Shown one piece after another: positions 1 to 6,204 of a stretch of 6,579 nt of DNA. The stretch is from an uncultured Anaerolineaceae bacterium (GTDB taxonomy: Bacteria; Chloroflexota; Anaerolineae; Anaerolineales; Anaerolineaceae), in NCBI GenBank assembly GCA_937894825.1, contig CALCQT010000202.1:1-6579 (forward strand), in the 5' to 3' direction. The notes below the pieces were generated by a model. It was not told the origin of the DNA, did no database searches, and worked only from the letters and a program-made list of their open reading frames with translations. Position 1 is the stretch's first letter. Each line of letters begins with the position of its first letter. The translations under genes were made by a program, and so were the position numbers.

Positions 1-5
1 TTCAT
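1..5 (-). CDS. start codon of a following gene, probably an ABC permease (truncated by window edge)
   Basis: On the minus strand an ATG lies at bases 5-3, preceded by TGAGGA at a spacing of about 8 bases, which is a good Shine-Dalgarno. Only the first codon and two more bases are inside the window, so the product cannot be read. In maltose-type ABC operons the gene after the binding protein is normally the MalF-like membrane permease; that identity is inference from gene order alone. The gap from the binding-protein stop codon to this ATG is 80 bases and holds a strong stem-loop. Confidence 0.5.
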
Positions 6-34
6 ATTTGCTGTCCTCAATCATTGAAAATTGG

Positions 35-70
35 GGATCAGCCGGATTTTAGCGAAAACCCGGCTGATCC
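35..70 (-). other. intercistronic stem-loop after the binding-protein gene
   Basis: The outer arms GGATCAGCCGG (35-45) and CCGGCTGATCC (60-70) are exact reverse complements. Inside them TTTT (47-50) pairs with AAAA (55-58). On the minus-strand RNA the intervening pair is a G-U wobble, giving about 16 paired positions closed by a 4-base loop. The stem begins 15 bases after the stop codon of the binding-protein gene. It is followed by CCCAATTTTC rather than a clean U-run, so it is not a textbook terminator. A probable start codon lies further on at base 5. Likely roles are protecting the upstream mRNA from 3' exonucleases or partial termination, so that binding protein is made in excess over permease, as known for malE-malF intercistronic stem-loops. 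The role is inferred. Confidence 0.75.
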
Positions 71-85
71 TGTACAGAGGAAAAA

Positions 86-1351
86 TTACTGTTGGAGTAA
101 TCCGTCCACAATGACGGCCAATTCATCCATCGCTGCCTGAGCGGTTTTCTGTCCGCTCAAAACAGCGGTCAAGGCGATATTGAGTTCATTATCAATCTCC
201 GACCAGGTGGCCACTGTCGGACGGGCTTTAGCCGTCGCGATGGCATCCAGGAACGGGGCAAACGACTGCGCTTTGACAGTCTCGCTTTCGAGCGCGGCTT
301 TGTTCACCGGGATCTGACCGCTCTCAGCCATTTTGGTCTGAGCGAATTCACTGGTCATGAACTGCATGAATTTCCAGGCCGCATCCTGATCGGCCACATT
401 GAACATGGCGATGTCCTCACCACCCAGGACGGAGACGGAACCGCCATCGCCTGCCGGCATCGGAGCGGTACCATAAGCAACATCGGGATACGCGCCATTC
501 AGCTCGGCAATTTTCCAGGGGCCTTCCAGCATCATGGCGTAACGTCCGGTGCCGAAACCATCCGTCATCGGGATATCACCGCTATTGAAACCGGTCAGCG
601 CACCCTCTTTGTATAGCTCAGCAAAGGTTTCGATGGCCGCAATCGTCTCAGGGCTGTTGAGATAGCCGGAGGCGACGGTTTGATCTTCATTCGTGAAAGC
701 GCCGCCCCAGGTCCAGATAAACGGACCAATGTTCCAGCCTGAAAGACCCGGCTCATTCCAGCCCCAGATCTGTTGGCCGCGAGCGTTCTTTCCCGCAATC
801 GTCCGGATGGCAGCGACCAATTCATCGGTGGTGGTCGGAACCGCCACGCCGGCATCCGCCAGCATTTGTTCATTGTAGAAAAGAATCTTGGTGTTCGTAT
901 TCAGACCGAGACCATAATAATGGTCACCGATTTTCGCGGTGCTCATGGCACTGTCAAGAAGCTGTCCGGAGACATCCGCAAAATCCGGCAGCGCTTCATC
1001 CAGAGCGACCAACACGCCCATCTTCTGGAATTCAGGCAGCCAGGCGATGTCGGTGCGGGCGACGTCCGGCAGACTGCCCGTGCTGGCGCTGATCAGAATC
1101 TTGTCATGCAGCTCAGCCCATTCATGAGAGACCGCATTCACCTTGATCCCCGGATTCTCGCTTTCGAATTGAGGAATGAGGACATTCATCAGTGTTTCAT
1201 TCTCAGCGGATTGGGCACTATAATGGTGCCAGAAATCGATAACGATTTCTCCAGTTTGTGGTTCTGGCGCCATTGCGCCGGCTGTGATCGCTGACAGGCA
1301 AAGAACAGTCACCGCGATAATAAGCGCCAGAACATTTTTATTTGTTTTCAT
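86..1351 (-). CDS. MalE-like maltodextrin/sugar ABC transporter substrate-binding protein
   Basis: This 421-residue protein is a family 1 extracellular solute-binding protein, the soluble receptor that hands a sugar to an ABC importer. Residues 1-27 are a signal peptide: lysines at 2 and 5, a hydrophobic core at about 7-22, and a probable signal peptidase I site near AGA-MA at 25-28. The only early cysteine (C18) follows leucine and does not make a lipobox, so the mature protein is probably free rather than lipid-anchored. Family features are the FWHHYS start of the mature fold (40-45), GLGLNTNTKILFYNE (147-161), the GTGRYAMMLEGPWK segment (267-280) and the LGGED strand (309-313). Length is typical. 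The ATG is supported by AAAGGAG 7 bases upstream, lying in the last codons of the amylase gene; the gap to that gene is 4 bases, so the two are co-transcribed and probably coupled. The amylase and LacI neighbours point to maltodextrins as ligand, but the exact sugar cannot be read from the sequence. Confidence 0.93.
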   Translation of the reverse strand: MKTNKNVLALIIAVTVLCLSAITAGAMAPEPQTGEIVIDFWHHYSAQSAENETLMNVLIPQFESENPGIKVNAVSHEWAELHDKILISASTGSLPDVARTDIAWLPEFQKMGVLVALDEALPDFADVSGQLLDSAMSTAKIGDHYYGLGLNTNTKILFYNEQMLADAGVAVPTTTDELVAAIRTIAGKNARGQQIWGWNEPGLSGWNIGPFIWTWGGAFTNEDQTVASGYLNSPETIAAIETFAELYKEGALTGFNSGDIPMTDGFGTGRYAMMLEGPWKIAELNGAYPDVAYGTAPMPAGDGGSVSVLGGEDIAMFNVADQDAAWKFMQFMTSEFAQTKMAESGQIPVNKAALESETVKAQSFAPFLDAIATAKARPTVATWSEIDNELNIALTAVLSGQKTAQAAMDELAVIVDGLLQQ

Positions 1352-1355
1352 CTTT

Positions 1356-3191
1356 TTACTCCTTTATTATTATTTGCACAGACCACGCACCCATTGACAG
1401 GATCGTCTGAGCGTTATAGTCCGTGATATCCGAGTTGTAAAAATTCCCGACAGCATCAACCGATTCCGCGACCAATTCGGTCGAATCCAGCAGGCTGCCA
1501 TAGCGCCCGGTTCCGTCCAGCAGCGGCAGCGTGACCGCCGTTGGGGCAGAACCAAGGTTGAAGACGACATAAACGGTTTCGCCCTGATATTGGCGGATAA
1601 ACCCATAGACATTATCGCCATCATCACATAAAATCGAACGAAACGTCCCAAAACGAAGGGCTGGCAGATCATGACGAAGCCGGATCAGCTTTTTGTACCA
1701 GGCCAGCAGCGATTGGTCCTGTTTTGACGCGTCCCAGAGCATCCCGCCGCGGCAGTCAGGGTCATTGGCGCCGCTCATGCCGACTACATCGCCATAATAA
1801 ACAGCCGGCGCCCCACAGAAAGTCATCTGGAATGCTGCCGCCATGCGCAGTTTGTTCTTATCTCCGCCGGCTTCATACAGAAAGCGCGCGGTATCATGGC
1901 TGTCGATCGGGTTATAGAGACCTGAGTTTAATTCGTCACTGTATTTAGAAAGCATGCGGTTGATCCGGCTGTCGAAGGTCGTCGGCAAGATATTCCCTTT
2001 CGCCACCCAGTCAATCAAGGCACTGCGGAAAAGATAATTCATGGCGCTGTCCATCTGGTCACCGGAGCCAGCCAAATCATAGGCGTCGGTCCAGGTTTCC
2101 CCCAGTAAAAGCGCGCCGGGATGCCGCCGTTTCAATTCTGTGCGGATCACCTGCCAGGTGGCGCGCTCGACTTCATCCGCCACGTCCAGCCGCCAGCCAT
2201 CAATCCCCGTTTTCTCGATCCAATAAAGCATCACATCCAGGATCATCCTGCGGACATCCGGGTGACTGGTGCGCAGTTTCGGCATGTAGGCATAATCGCC
2301 GACACATTCGTAGTTCAACGGGGACATCGTGAGCGGCAGTGACGAATAAAAGAACCAGTCTTTATATGGGGACTTCTCGCCATTCTCCAGCAAATCCGCG
2401 AAAGGCGGGAAACTGCGCCCGACATGGTTAAAAACGCCATCCAGAATAATCTTTATGCCATGCGCATGCGCCTTTTCGACCAGCGCAACGAAGTCATCCA
2501 TGGCCCCGAAGCCCGGATCAATCGAATAGTAATCCGTCGTGGCATATTTATGGTTGAATTCCGCCTTGAAAACCGGCGTGAAATAAATACAATCAACGCC
2601 CAATTCGCTTAGATAATCCAATTTTTCAAGAATTCCGCGCAGGTCGCCGCCAAAATAGTTGTCGTAAGTCGGGATGCTGTCCCACGGAACCAATGTTTGA
2701 TCTCTTTTTCCTGATCCACCGTGGCAGAACCGGTCCGGAAAAATCTGATAAAACACGATTCCCTTCGCCCAATCCGGTGTCCGGAGCACATCCTCTTCGT
2801 TCGCATATAAGAATTCGAAGAAGCCCGCATCCGGTTTTTCGCTGCTGAGGCCGTAATCCGTGACATAAGCCACTTCGCCATCTTTTCCGGTCAGCTCAAA
2901 ATAATATTTGATATAGTGCACCGGCTCATTGAACCGAACTGTCGTACGAAAATCATCATGCAGCGCATCCCGGTAGACAAGATCAAGCGGCTGGAATCTG
3001 ACAGATTCCGGATAAGGGTCACTGCGTTTCCAATACAGCAGCCGGCAAGCGGCTATGTCCGCTCTCGCGGCGGAAAGCCGGAACACAAGCTGATTTCTGG
3101 CGGCCGGATAAATGAATTCTCTGGTTCCCCGATGGCAAATGGCTGCAATGTTCACAATTTGTTCGTTCCCTTCAGTTTTGTTCGTCGTCAA
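1356..3191 (-). CDS. GH13 alpha-amylase family enzyme, neopullulanase/cyclomaltodextrinase/maltogenic amylase type
   Basis: This is a cytoplasmic glycoside hydrolase expected to cut alpha-1,4 (and possibly alpha-1,6) links in imported maltodextrins or cyclodextrins; there is no signal peptide. Up to 611 residues. An N-terminal beta-sandwich like CBM34 (about 13-125) precedes the (beta/alpha)8 barrel, which starts at GIVFYQIFPDRF (144-155). The GH13 signatures are all present: DGVFNH (251-256), GWRLDVADE (332-340, nucleophile D336), LLGETW (362-367, acid/base E365) and SHD (431-433, D433). The segment MPKL (303-306), just before the nucleophile strand, and DPDCRGGMLWD (477-487) mark the GH13_20 neopullulanase-like subfamily. 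A C-terminal beta domain follows from about 515. The start is uncertain: the TTG at 3191 is 2 bases after the repressor stop codon but has no Shine-Dalgarno, while GTG at 3155 (599 residues) has AAGGGA about 11 bases upstream and fits the usual family N-terminus better. It is the second gene of the operon, between the repressor and the binding protein. Confidence 0.93.
   Translation of the reverse strand: MTTNKTEGNEQIVNIAAICHRGTREFIYPAARNQLVFRLSAARADIAACRLLYWKRSDPYPESVRFQPLDLVYRDALHDDFRTTVRFNEPVHYIKYYFELTGKDGEVAYVTDYGLSSEKPDAGFFEFLYANEEDVLRTPDWAKGIVFYQIFPDRFCHGGSGKRDQTLVPWDSIPTYDNYFGGDLRGILEKLDYLSELGVDCIYFTPVFKAEFNHKYATTDYYSIDPGFGAMDDFVALVEKAHAHGIKIILDGVFNHVGRSFPPFADLLENGEKSPYKDWFFYSSLPLTMSPLNYECVGDYAYMPKLRTSHPDVRRMILDVMLYWIEKTGIDGWRLDVADEVERATWQVIRTELKRRHPGALLLGETWTDAYDLAGSGDQMDSAMNYLFRSALIDWVAKGNILPTTFDSRINRMLSKYSDELNSGLYNPIDSHDTARFLYEAGGDKNKLRMAAAFQMTFCGAPAVYYGDVVGMSGANDPDCRGGMLWDASKQDQSLLAWYKKLIRLRHDLPALRFGTFRSILCDDGDNVYGFIRQYQGETVYVVFNLGSAPTAVTLPLLDGTGRYGSLLDSTELVAESVDAVGNFYNSDITDYNAQTILSMGAWSVQIIIKE
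1359..1365 (-). promoter_or_regulatory. Shine-Dalgarno of the binding-protein gene
   Basis: Minus-strand AAAGGAG lies 7 bases before the ATG at 1351. It forms part of the final Lys-Glu codons of the amylase gene, and the amylase stop codon (1358-1356) sits between it and the start. This arrangement fits translational coupling and a high initiation rate for the abundant receptor. Confidence 0.85.
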
Positions 3192-3193
3192 AA

Positions 3194-4207
3194 TCAGTTT
3201 TTTCTGTTTGTTGATTCTCGTTCAAATAACCGCGTGTTGATCAGGATCTGTTGGAGATTGCCATTTTCTTCGATCGATTTGAATAGGATCGCGGCGGCCT
3301 GCTCCCCAAGCAGAAAGGTGTCGATATCGACTGCCGTCAGGTTGGGTTCCATATAGAGGGCAAGCGGATAATTATCAAAAGTAACAACACCGATTTCACC
3401 CGGTATGTGCAGCCCTTTTTTCTTTACCGCGGAAATCACGCCATAAGCGATCGCGTTATCGCTGCAAATGAACGCATCCGGCCGAAGGTTCTTTTCCAAT
3501 AGCGCTAAAGCAGCCTGGCAAGCGCTCTCATGCGTGCCGTCACATTCCGCAATGAACCCGTCCGTAAGCTCCAGGCGCTGCGCTTCCAAACCGGTACGAA
3601 AACCGTTCACCCGGTTTCGCATGAAAACCAGGTCCTGACTCTCACCAATAAACGCAATGGATTGATAGCCTTGCGCAGCCAAATGCTGGACGGCAAGTTC
3701 GCTCCCCTGCGCATTGTTCACGTCAACCCAATTGACCTCATTCTTTGAAATTGCCGGTTCACCCAGGATGACGAAGGGAAAATGCAGTTTTCTGAGCCGG
3801 GAAATCAACTTTGGGGTAACAATGGCGGGAGGAATGATGATGCCGTCCGCTTTTTTTGCGTAGACCAATTGTTCAACCGGCGAACCGTCCGCTGAATTGT
3901 CGTTCGTGATGATCAGGTTAAATCCTCTGGCCTGTGCGATCTTTTCAATCCCGAACACGCTGCGGTTGAAGAATTGATTTGCGAATGATTTCGTGTCTTC
4001 GGCATTGATGATCAATGCGATGGCCTGGGAGCTGCCTGTGGCGAGGTTCCGCGCCAGGCTGCTCGGGTGGAAGTTCAGTTCCTCCATGGCGGCGAAGATC
4101 TTTTCCTTCGTTTCGCTGGAGATGGTCGCTTTGCCATTGATCACACGGGAGACCGTGGATGGTGAAACACCAACTTTTTTCGCTATGTCATGGATCGTAA
4201 CCGCCAT
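3194..4207 (-). CDS. LacI/GalR-family transcriptional repressor (MalR-like)
   Basis: This 337-residue sugar-responsive repressor should bind the operators upstream of its own gene and release them when a maltodextrin-related ligand is present. The N-terminal helix-turn-helix is TIHDIAKKVGVSPSTVSRVI (4-23), followed by the hinge helix LARNLATG (51-58). The periplasmic-binding-protein-like ligand domain carries family markers QSIAFIGES (182-190), ICSDNAIAYGV (247-257) and VVTFDNYPLALYMEPNLT (274-291). The ATG at 4207 is chosen because the helix-turn-helix starts at residue 4, the normal position in this family, and because GGAGGAG lies just upstream, though the 2-4 base spacing is short. An in-frame extension to 4309 would begin inside the operator palindrome and is not credible. 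It is the first gene of the operon, 2 bases from the amylase reading frame, so autorepression would control all downstream genes. Confidence 0.93.
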   Translation of the reverse strand: MAVTIHDIAKKVGVSPSTVSRVINGKATISSETKEKIFAAMEELNFHPSSLARNLATGSSQAIALIINAEDTKSFANQFFNRSVFGIEKIAQARGFNLIITNDNSADGSPVEQLVYAKKADGIIIPPAIVTPKLISRLRKLHFPFVILGEPAISKNEVNWVDVNNAQGSELAVQHLAAQGYQSIAFIGESQDLVFMRNRVNGFRTGLEAQRLELTDGFIAECDGTHESACQAALALLEKNLRPDAFICSDNAIAYGVISAVKKKGLHIPGEIGVVTFDNYPLALYMEPNLTAVDIDTFLLGEQAAAILFKSIEENGNLQQILINTRLFERESTNRKN

Positions 4208-4209
4208 CG

Positions 4210-4216
4210 CTCCTCC
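4210..4216 (-). promoter_or_regulatory. Shine-Dalgarno that fixes the LacI-family start
   Basis: Minus-strand GGAGGAG lies 2 bases before the ATG at 4207. It is a strong match to the anti-Shine-Dalgarno and supports the 337-residue start over the longer upstream one. It is only 2 bases from the second LacI-type operator. Confidence 0.75.
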
Positions 4217-4218
4217 GT

Positions 4219-4230
4219 GCAACCGTTTGC
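4219..4230. promoter_or_regulatory. second LacI/MalR-type operator (O2), next to the repressor ribosome-binding site
   Basis: GCAACCGTTTGC fits the GCAAnCGnTTGC pattern typical of LacI-family repressors such as MalR and CcpA-like proteins. It shares the half-site GCAAC and central CG with the upstream palindrome. It lies in the 5' leader between the probable promoter and the Shine-Dalgarno. Its centre is 77 bp from the centre of the 38-bp palindrome. A repressor bound here could block elongation or stabilise binding at the first site. Seen directly: the match. Inferred: binding. Confidence 0.65.
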
Positions 4231-4282
4231 GTATTGTTTTCTTCCAAAGGCGTTTTCTACATTTCATTTCTCGTAGAATCAG

Positions 4283-4320
4283 CGCTAAGGTTAATGCAAC
4301 CGGTTGCATTAACCTTAGCG
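4283..4320. promoter_or_regulatory. perfect 38-bp palindrome containing the main LacI-type operator (O1)
   Basis: The 19-base arm CGCTAAGGTTAATGCAACC is followed directly by its exact reverse complement, with no mismatch and no spacer. The core at 4296-4307, GCAACCGGTTGC, fits the LacI/MalR operator pattern. Dyad symmetry continues about 13 bases to each side, well beyond the usual 14-20 bp operator. It overlaps the -10/+1 area of the probable promoter of the repressor-amylase-binding protein operon, so a bound repressor would exclude polymerase. No U-run follows on either strand, which argues against a terminator. Confidence 0.85.
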
Positions 4321-4340
4321 GATCGAGGTTTATTTGTCAA
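4312..4340 (-). promoter_or_regulatory. probable sigma-70-type promoter of the maltodextrin operon
   Basis: On the minus strand a perfect TTGACA (4340-4335) is followed, after 17 bases, by TAAGGT (4317-4312), a weak -10 box matching 3 of 6 consensus positions. Transcription would start inside the 38-bp palindrome, giving a leader of roughly 95-100 bases with the second operator in it. The perfect -35 and the placement of the operator are the main support; the poor -10 box is the main doubt. Confidence 0.55.
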
Positions 4341-4354
4341 CATGACAAATGTCA
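4332..4354. promoter_or_regulatory. inverted repeat with alternating TGTCA/TGACA half-sites over the -35 box
   Basis: ATTTGTCA-ACA-TGACAAAT (4332-4350) is a perfect 8-bp inverted repeat with a 3-base spacer. A further TGTCA at 4350-4354 forms a second, overlapping dyad with the TGACA at 4343-4347. The TTGACA -35 box lies inside the first repeat. The motif is unlike the LacI-type operators nearby, so a second regulator is a reasonable inference. I cannot name it. Confidence 0.5.
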
Positions 4355-4410
4355 CGTCGCGAACAGGAGTTTTGTAAAGAGACGAGAATCGAGACAAGAA
4401 GTTTGAGATT

Positions 4411-4452
4411 AAATAGAAAAAGACCTGACTGCCCAATGGAGGCGGTCAGGTC
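4411..4452 (-). terminator. intrinsic terminator of the kinase transcript
   Basis: On the minus strand GACCTGACCGCC (4452-4441) and GGCAGTCAGGTC (4433-4422) form a 12-position stem with a single C-A mismatch and a 7-base loop. It is followed at once by TTTTTCTATTT (4421-4411). Stem, loop and U-run are classical. It lies about 130 bases after the kinase stop codon and separates the kinase module from the maltodextrin operon. The stretch between the kinase stop and the stem (4453-4583) shows no gene or other clear signal. Confidence 0.88.
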
Positions 4453-4583
4453 AGCCTTGATCTTTAGAAAATTTCTCACATTATTACCAAGTCATAGTCA
4501 GCAGGTATGAAATGAACTTTGGTTCTTACAAAAATAGAATTCTTCAGATCAAGATTATCGGATATTTTTATCAGTTTTTGTCT

Positions 4584-6056
4584 TTAGTATCTGGCTTTTG
4601 AGACGGCACCCTTCCAATCGTCCCGCAACTGCTTGCGGTTAATTTCGGGCAATATTGGTATATATTTTTTGTTTTTTTGTTTTCGATGTTCAATCTCTTC
4701 AAAGGAGGCATAAACTTCCGTAGTTATTCCAGCCATATAGCCTGCGCCTAAGGCTGAAAGTTCACTGGATTGAGAGCAAATCACTTCACACGGAACAAAA
4801 TCAGCCTGCATCTGCATTAAGAGTTTATTGGCGGTAGGAGCCCCATCCGCGTAAATTTGATCGATGTCTCTGCCGAAATCCTTTTTCATCGCATCCAAAC
4901 AATCCGCGTTTTGATGGGCAATCGACTCCAATGCAGCACGCAGGATATGTTCTTTTGTCGTACTGCGATTTATGCCGCAAATTAACGCCCGAGCATTCCC
5001 ATCAAAATAGGGAGCTCCAAGACCTGAAAATGCCGGAACCAGGCATACTCCTTGTGTATCCTGTACAGTTGCAGCAATCTTCTCAACGTCTTTCACGTCA
5101 TCAATTAGCTTCAATTCATCACGCAGCCACACCAACGTATCTCCCGAACAGGTGATATTACCTTCCAAAACAAAACAAATATTTCCTTTAAAGCCAAAAC
5201 CTACCGAGGCTGAAAGACCATTTGATGAGAGAATTGGGTTGGAGCCAACATTAAGCATGACCGATGAACCAGTTCCATAAGTAGCTTTGGCTGCACCGCT
5301 AATGTGACAACCATTACCAAACAATGCCGCGTGACTGTCCCCCATTACTCCAGCAATAGGGATATCGAACGGTATTTCTTTGCAAGTCACGGTTGTGAAA
5401 ATCGCGTCGGAATGAAGAATTTGCTTAGCCATGACCTCGACAGGGATATTAAACAGTGAAAGGAGCTCATCATCCCATTTCAAAGAAGATAAATTGAATA
5501 ACTGCGTTCGGCTTGCATTCGAAACATCCGTCGCATGGAGCTTACACCCGCTCAACCGATAAATCAAGTAACTATCAACGGTTCCCAAGCAAATTTCACC
5601 GCCCCTTGCCCGTTCCCAAAGGTCCGGAGCCTCACGAAACACTGCAGCCGCTTTAGCCGCTGGATAATACGCAGAAAGAGCCAGCCCTGTTTTCTGTAGT
5701 ACCTGCTTCTTTTGCTCAGATAACTCTTGAACAATTTTTTCTCCGCGCACATCCTGCCAAACCACTGCATGGCAAACCGGCTTACCACTTTTTCGATCCC
5801 AAAAAACTGTTGTTTCCCGTTGGTTGCTGATCGCGATTCCGCCAACTTCCCGCAAATCAATTCCTGTCAAAACAGCTGAGACCCCCTCAACAACATTTTG
5901 GTAGATTTCTTCAGCATCATGTTCCACATAACCTGGAGCTGGATAAAATTGCTGATGTGGTTTTGAAAACCGCCGAATGATCTCACCCTTTTCATCTAAT
6001 AGAAATACTTTACTGGCGGAAGTGCTTTGATCGATCGTAACGATATACTTTTTCAT
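4584..6056 (-). CDS. FGGY-family carbohydrate kinase, glycerol-kinase-like, substrate uncertain
   Basis: This 490-residue cytoplasmic protein should transfer phosphate from ATP to a polyol or ketose. Length and layout match glycerol kinases: IVTIDQSTSASKVFLLDEKG (5-24, first phosphate-binding loop), SNQRETTVFWD (77-87), VVWQD (98-102), TVDSYLIYRLSG (159-170), GDSHAALFG (239-247, catalytic-base candidate D240), TYGTGSS (259-265) and the actin-like second domain with PAFSGLGAPYFD (341-352). R80, E81, W100 and a tyrosine at 130/131 keep the glycerol-contact positions of GlpK. The GlpK Gln beside the catalytic Asp is Ser241 here, and the GlpK Phe after GTGC is Ser265. The usual DGG of the ATP site is DGA (404-406). 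The substrate may therefore be another polyol or a ketose such as erythrulose, dihydroxyacetone or xylulose. The ATG has only a modest AGG Shine-Dalgarno. The upstream neighbour is a polyol-type dehydrogenase, which fits oxidation followed by phosphorylation. Confidence 0.9.
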   Translation of the reverse strand: MKKYIVTIDQSTSASKVFLLDEKGEIIRRFSKPHQQFYPAPGYVEHDAEEIYQNVVEGVSAVLTGIDLREVGGIAISNQRETTVFWDRKSGKPVCHAVVWQDVRGEKIVQELSEQKKQVLQKTGLALSAYYPAAKAAAVFREAPDLWERARGGEICLGTVDSYLIYRLSGCKLHATDVSNASRTQLFNLSSLKWDDELLSLFNIPVEVMAKQILHSDAIFTTVTCKEIPFDIPIAGVMGDSHAALFGNGCHISGAAKATYGTGSSVMLNVGSNPILSSNGLSASVGFGFKGNICFVLEGNITCSGDTLVWLRDELKLIDDVKDVEKIAATVQDTQGVCLVPAFSGLGAPYFDGNARALICGINRSTTKEHILRAALESIAHQNADCLDAMKKDFGRDIDQIYADGAPTANKLLMQMQADFVPCEVICSQSSELSALGAGYMAGITTEVYASFEEIEHRKQKNKKYIPILPEINRKQLRDDWKGAVSKARY

Positions 6057-6156
6057 GCCAAACCTGCTTATTATATATTTAGATAGAAATTCTCGAAAAT
6101 TTGATTAAATGGCGTTTATCTACAATATGGAGGATTACCCTCATATTACGGGAATA

Positions 6157-6174
6157 AAGTGATATGTTTCACTT
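6157..6174. repeat. short inverted repeat AAGTGA-N6-TCACTT upstream of the kinase
   Basis: AAGTGA (6157-6162) and TCACTT (6169-6174) are exact reverse complements with a 6-base spacer. CACTT also recurs at 6186-6190, 16 bases on. The repeat lies about 100 bases before the kinase start. It could be a regulator site for the kinase. In such AT-rich DNA a 6-bp dyad can also arise by chance. Confidence 0.3.
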
Positions 6175-6204
6175 AATATATTGAGCACTTTACGATCAGT
6201 TTTT

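Noticed and set aside
35..70. operon-ending intrinsic terminator
   Set aside because: The U-run after the stem is poor, and a Shine-Dalgarno with ATG follows at base 5. An intercistronic element is the better reading, although partial termination remains possible.
773..1294. 173-codon plus-strand frame opposite the binding-protein gene
   Set aside because: It lies wholly antisense to a well-supported gene, with no domain signature or Shine-Dalgarno. It is a shadow of codon bias on the other strand.
2916..3356. 146-codon plus-strand frame across the amylase-repressor junction
   Set aside because: It is antisense to two recognised genes and has no recognisable protein features.
4208..4309. 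34-residue N-terminal extension of the LacI-family protein
   Set aside because: The upstream start lies inside the 38-bp operator palindrome and has no Shine-Dalgarno. The helix-turn-helix begins at residue 4 from the ATG at 4207, as normal for the family.
6070..6075. TATAAT on the minus strand as a kinase -10 box
   Set aside because: It is only 13 bases from the ATG, so transcription would start at or after the Shine-Dalgarno. No good -35 box lies 16-18 bases upstream. It is probably chance in AT-rich DNA.
6125..6146. imperfect inverted repeat ATATGGAGG / CCCTCATAT
   Set aside because: Two of nine pairs fail and no gene or start codon uses the GGAGG. The plus-strand frame after it stops within about a dozen codons.
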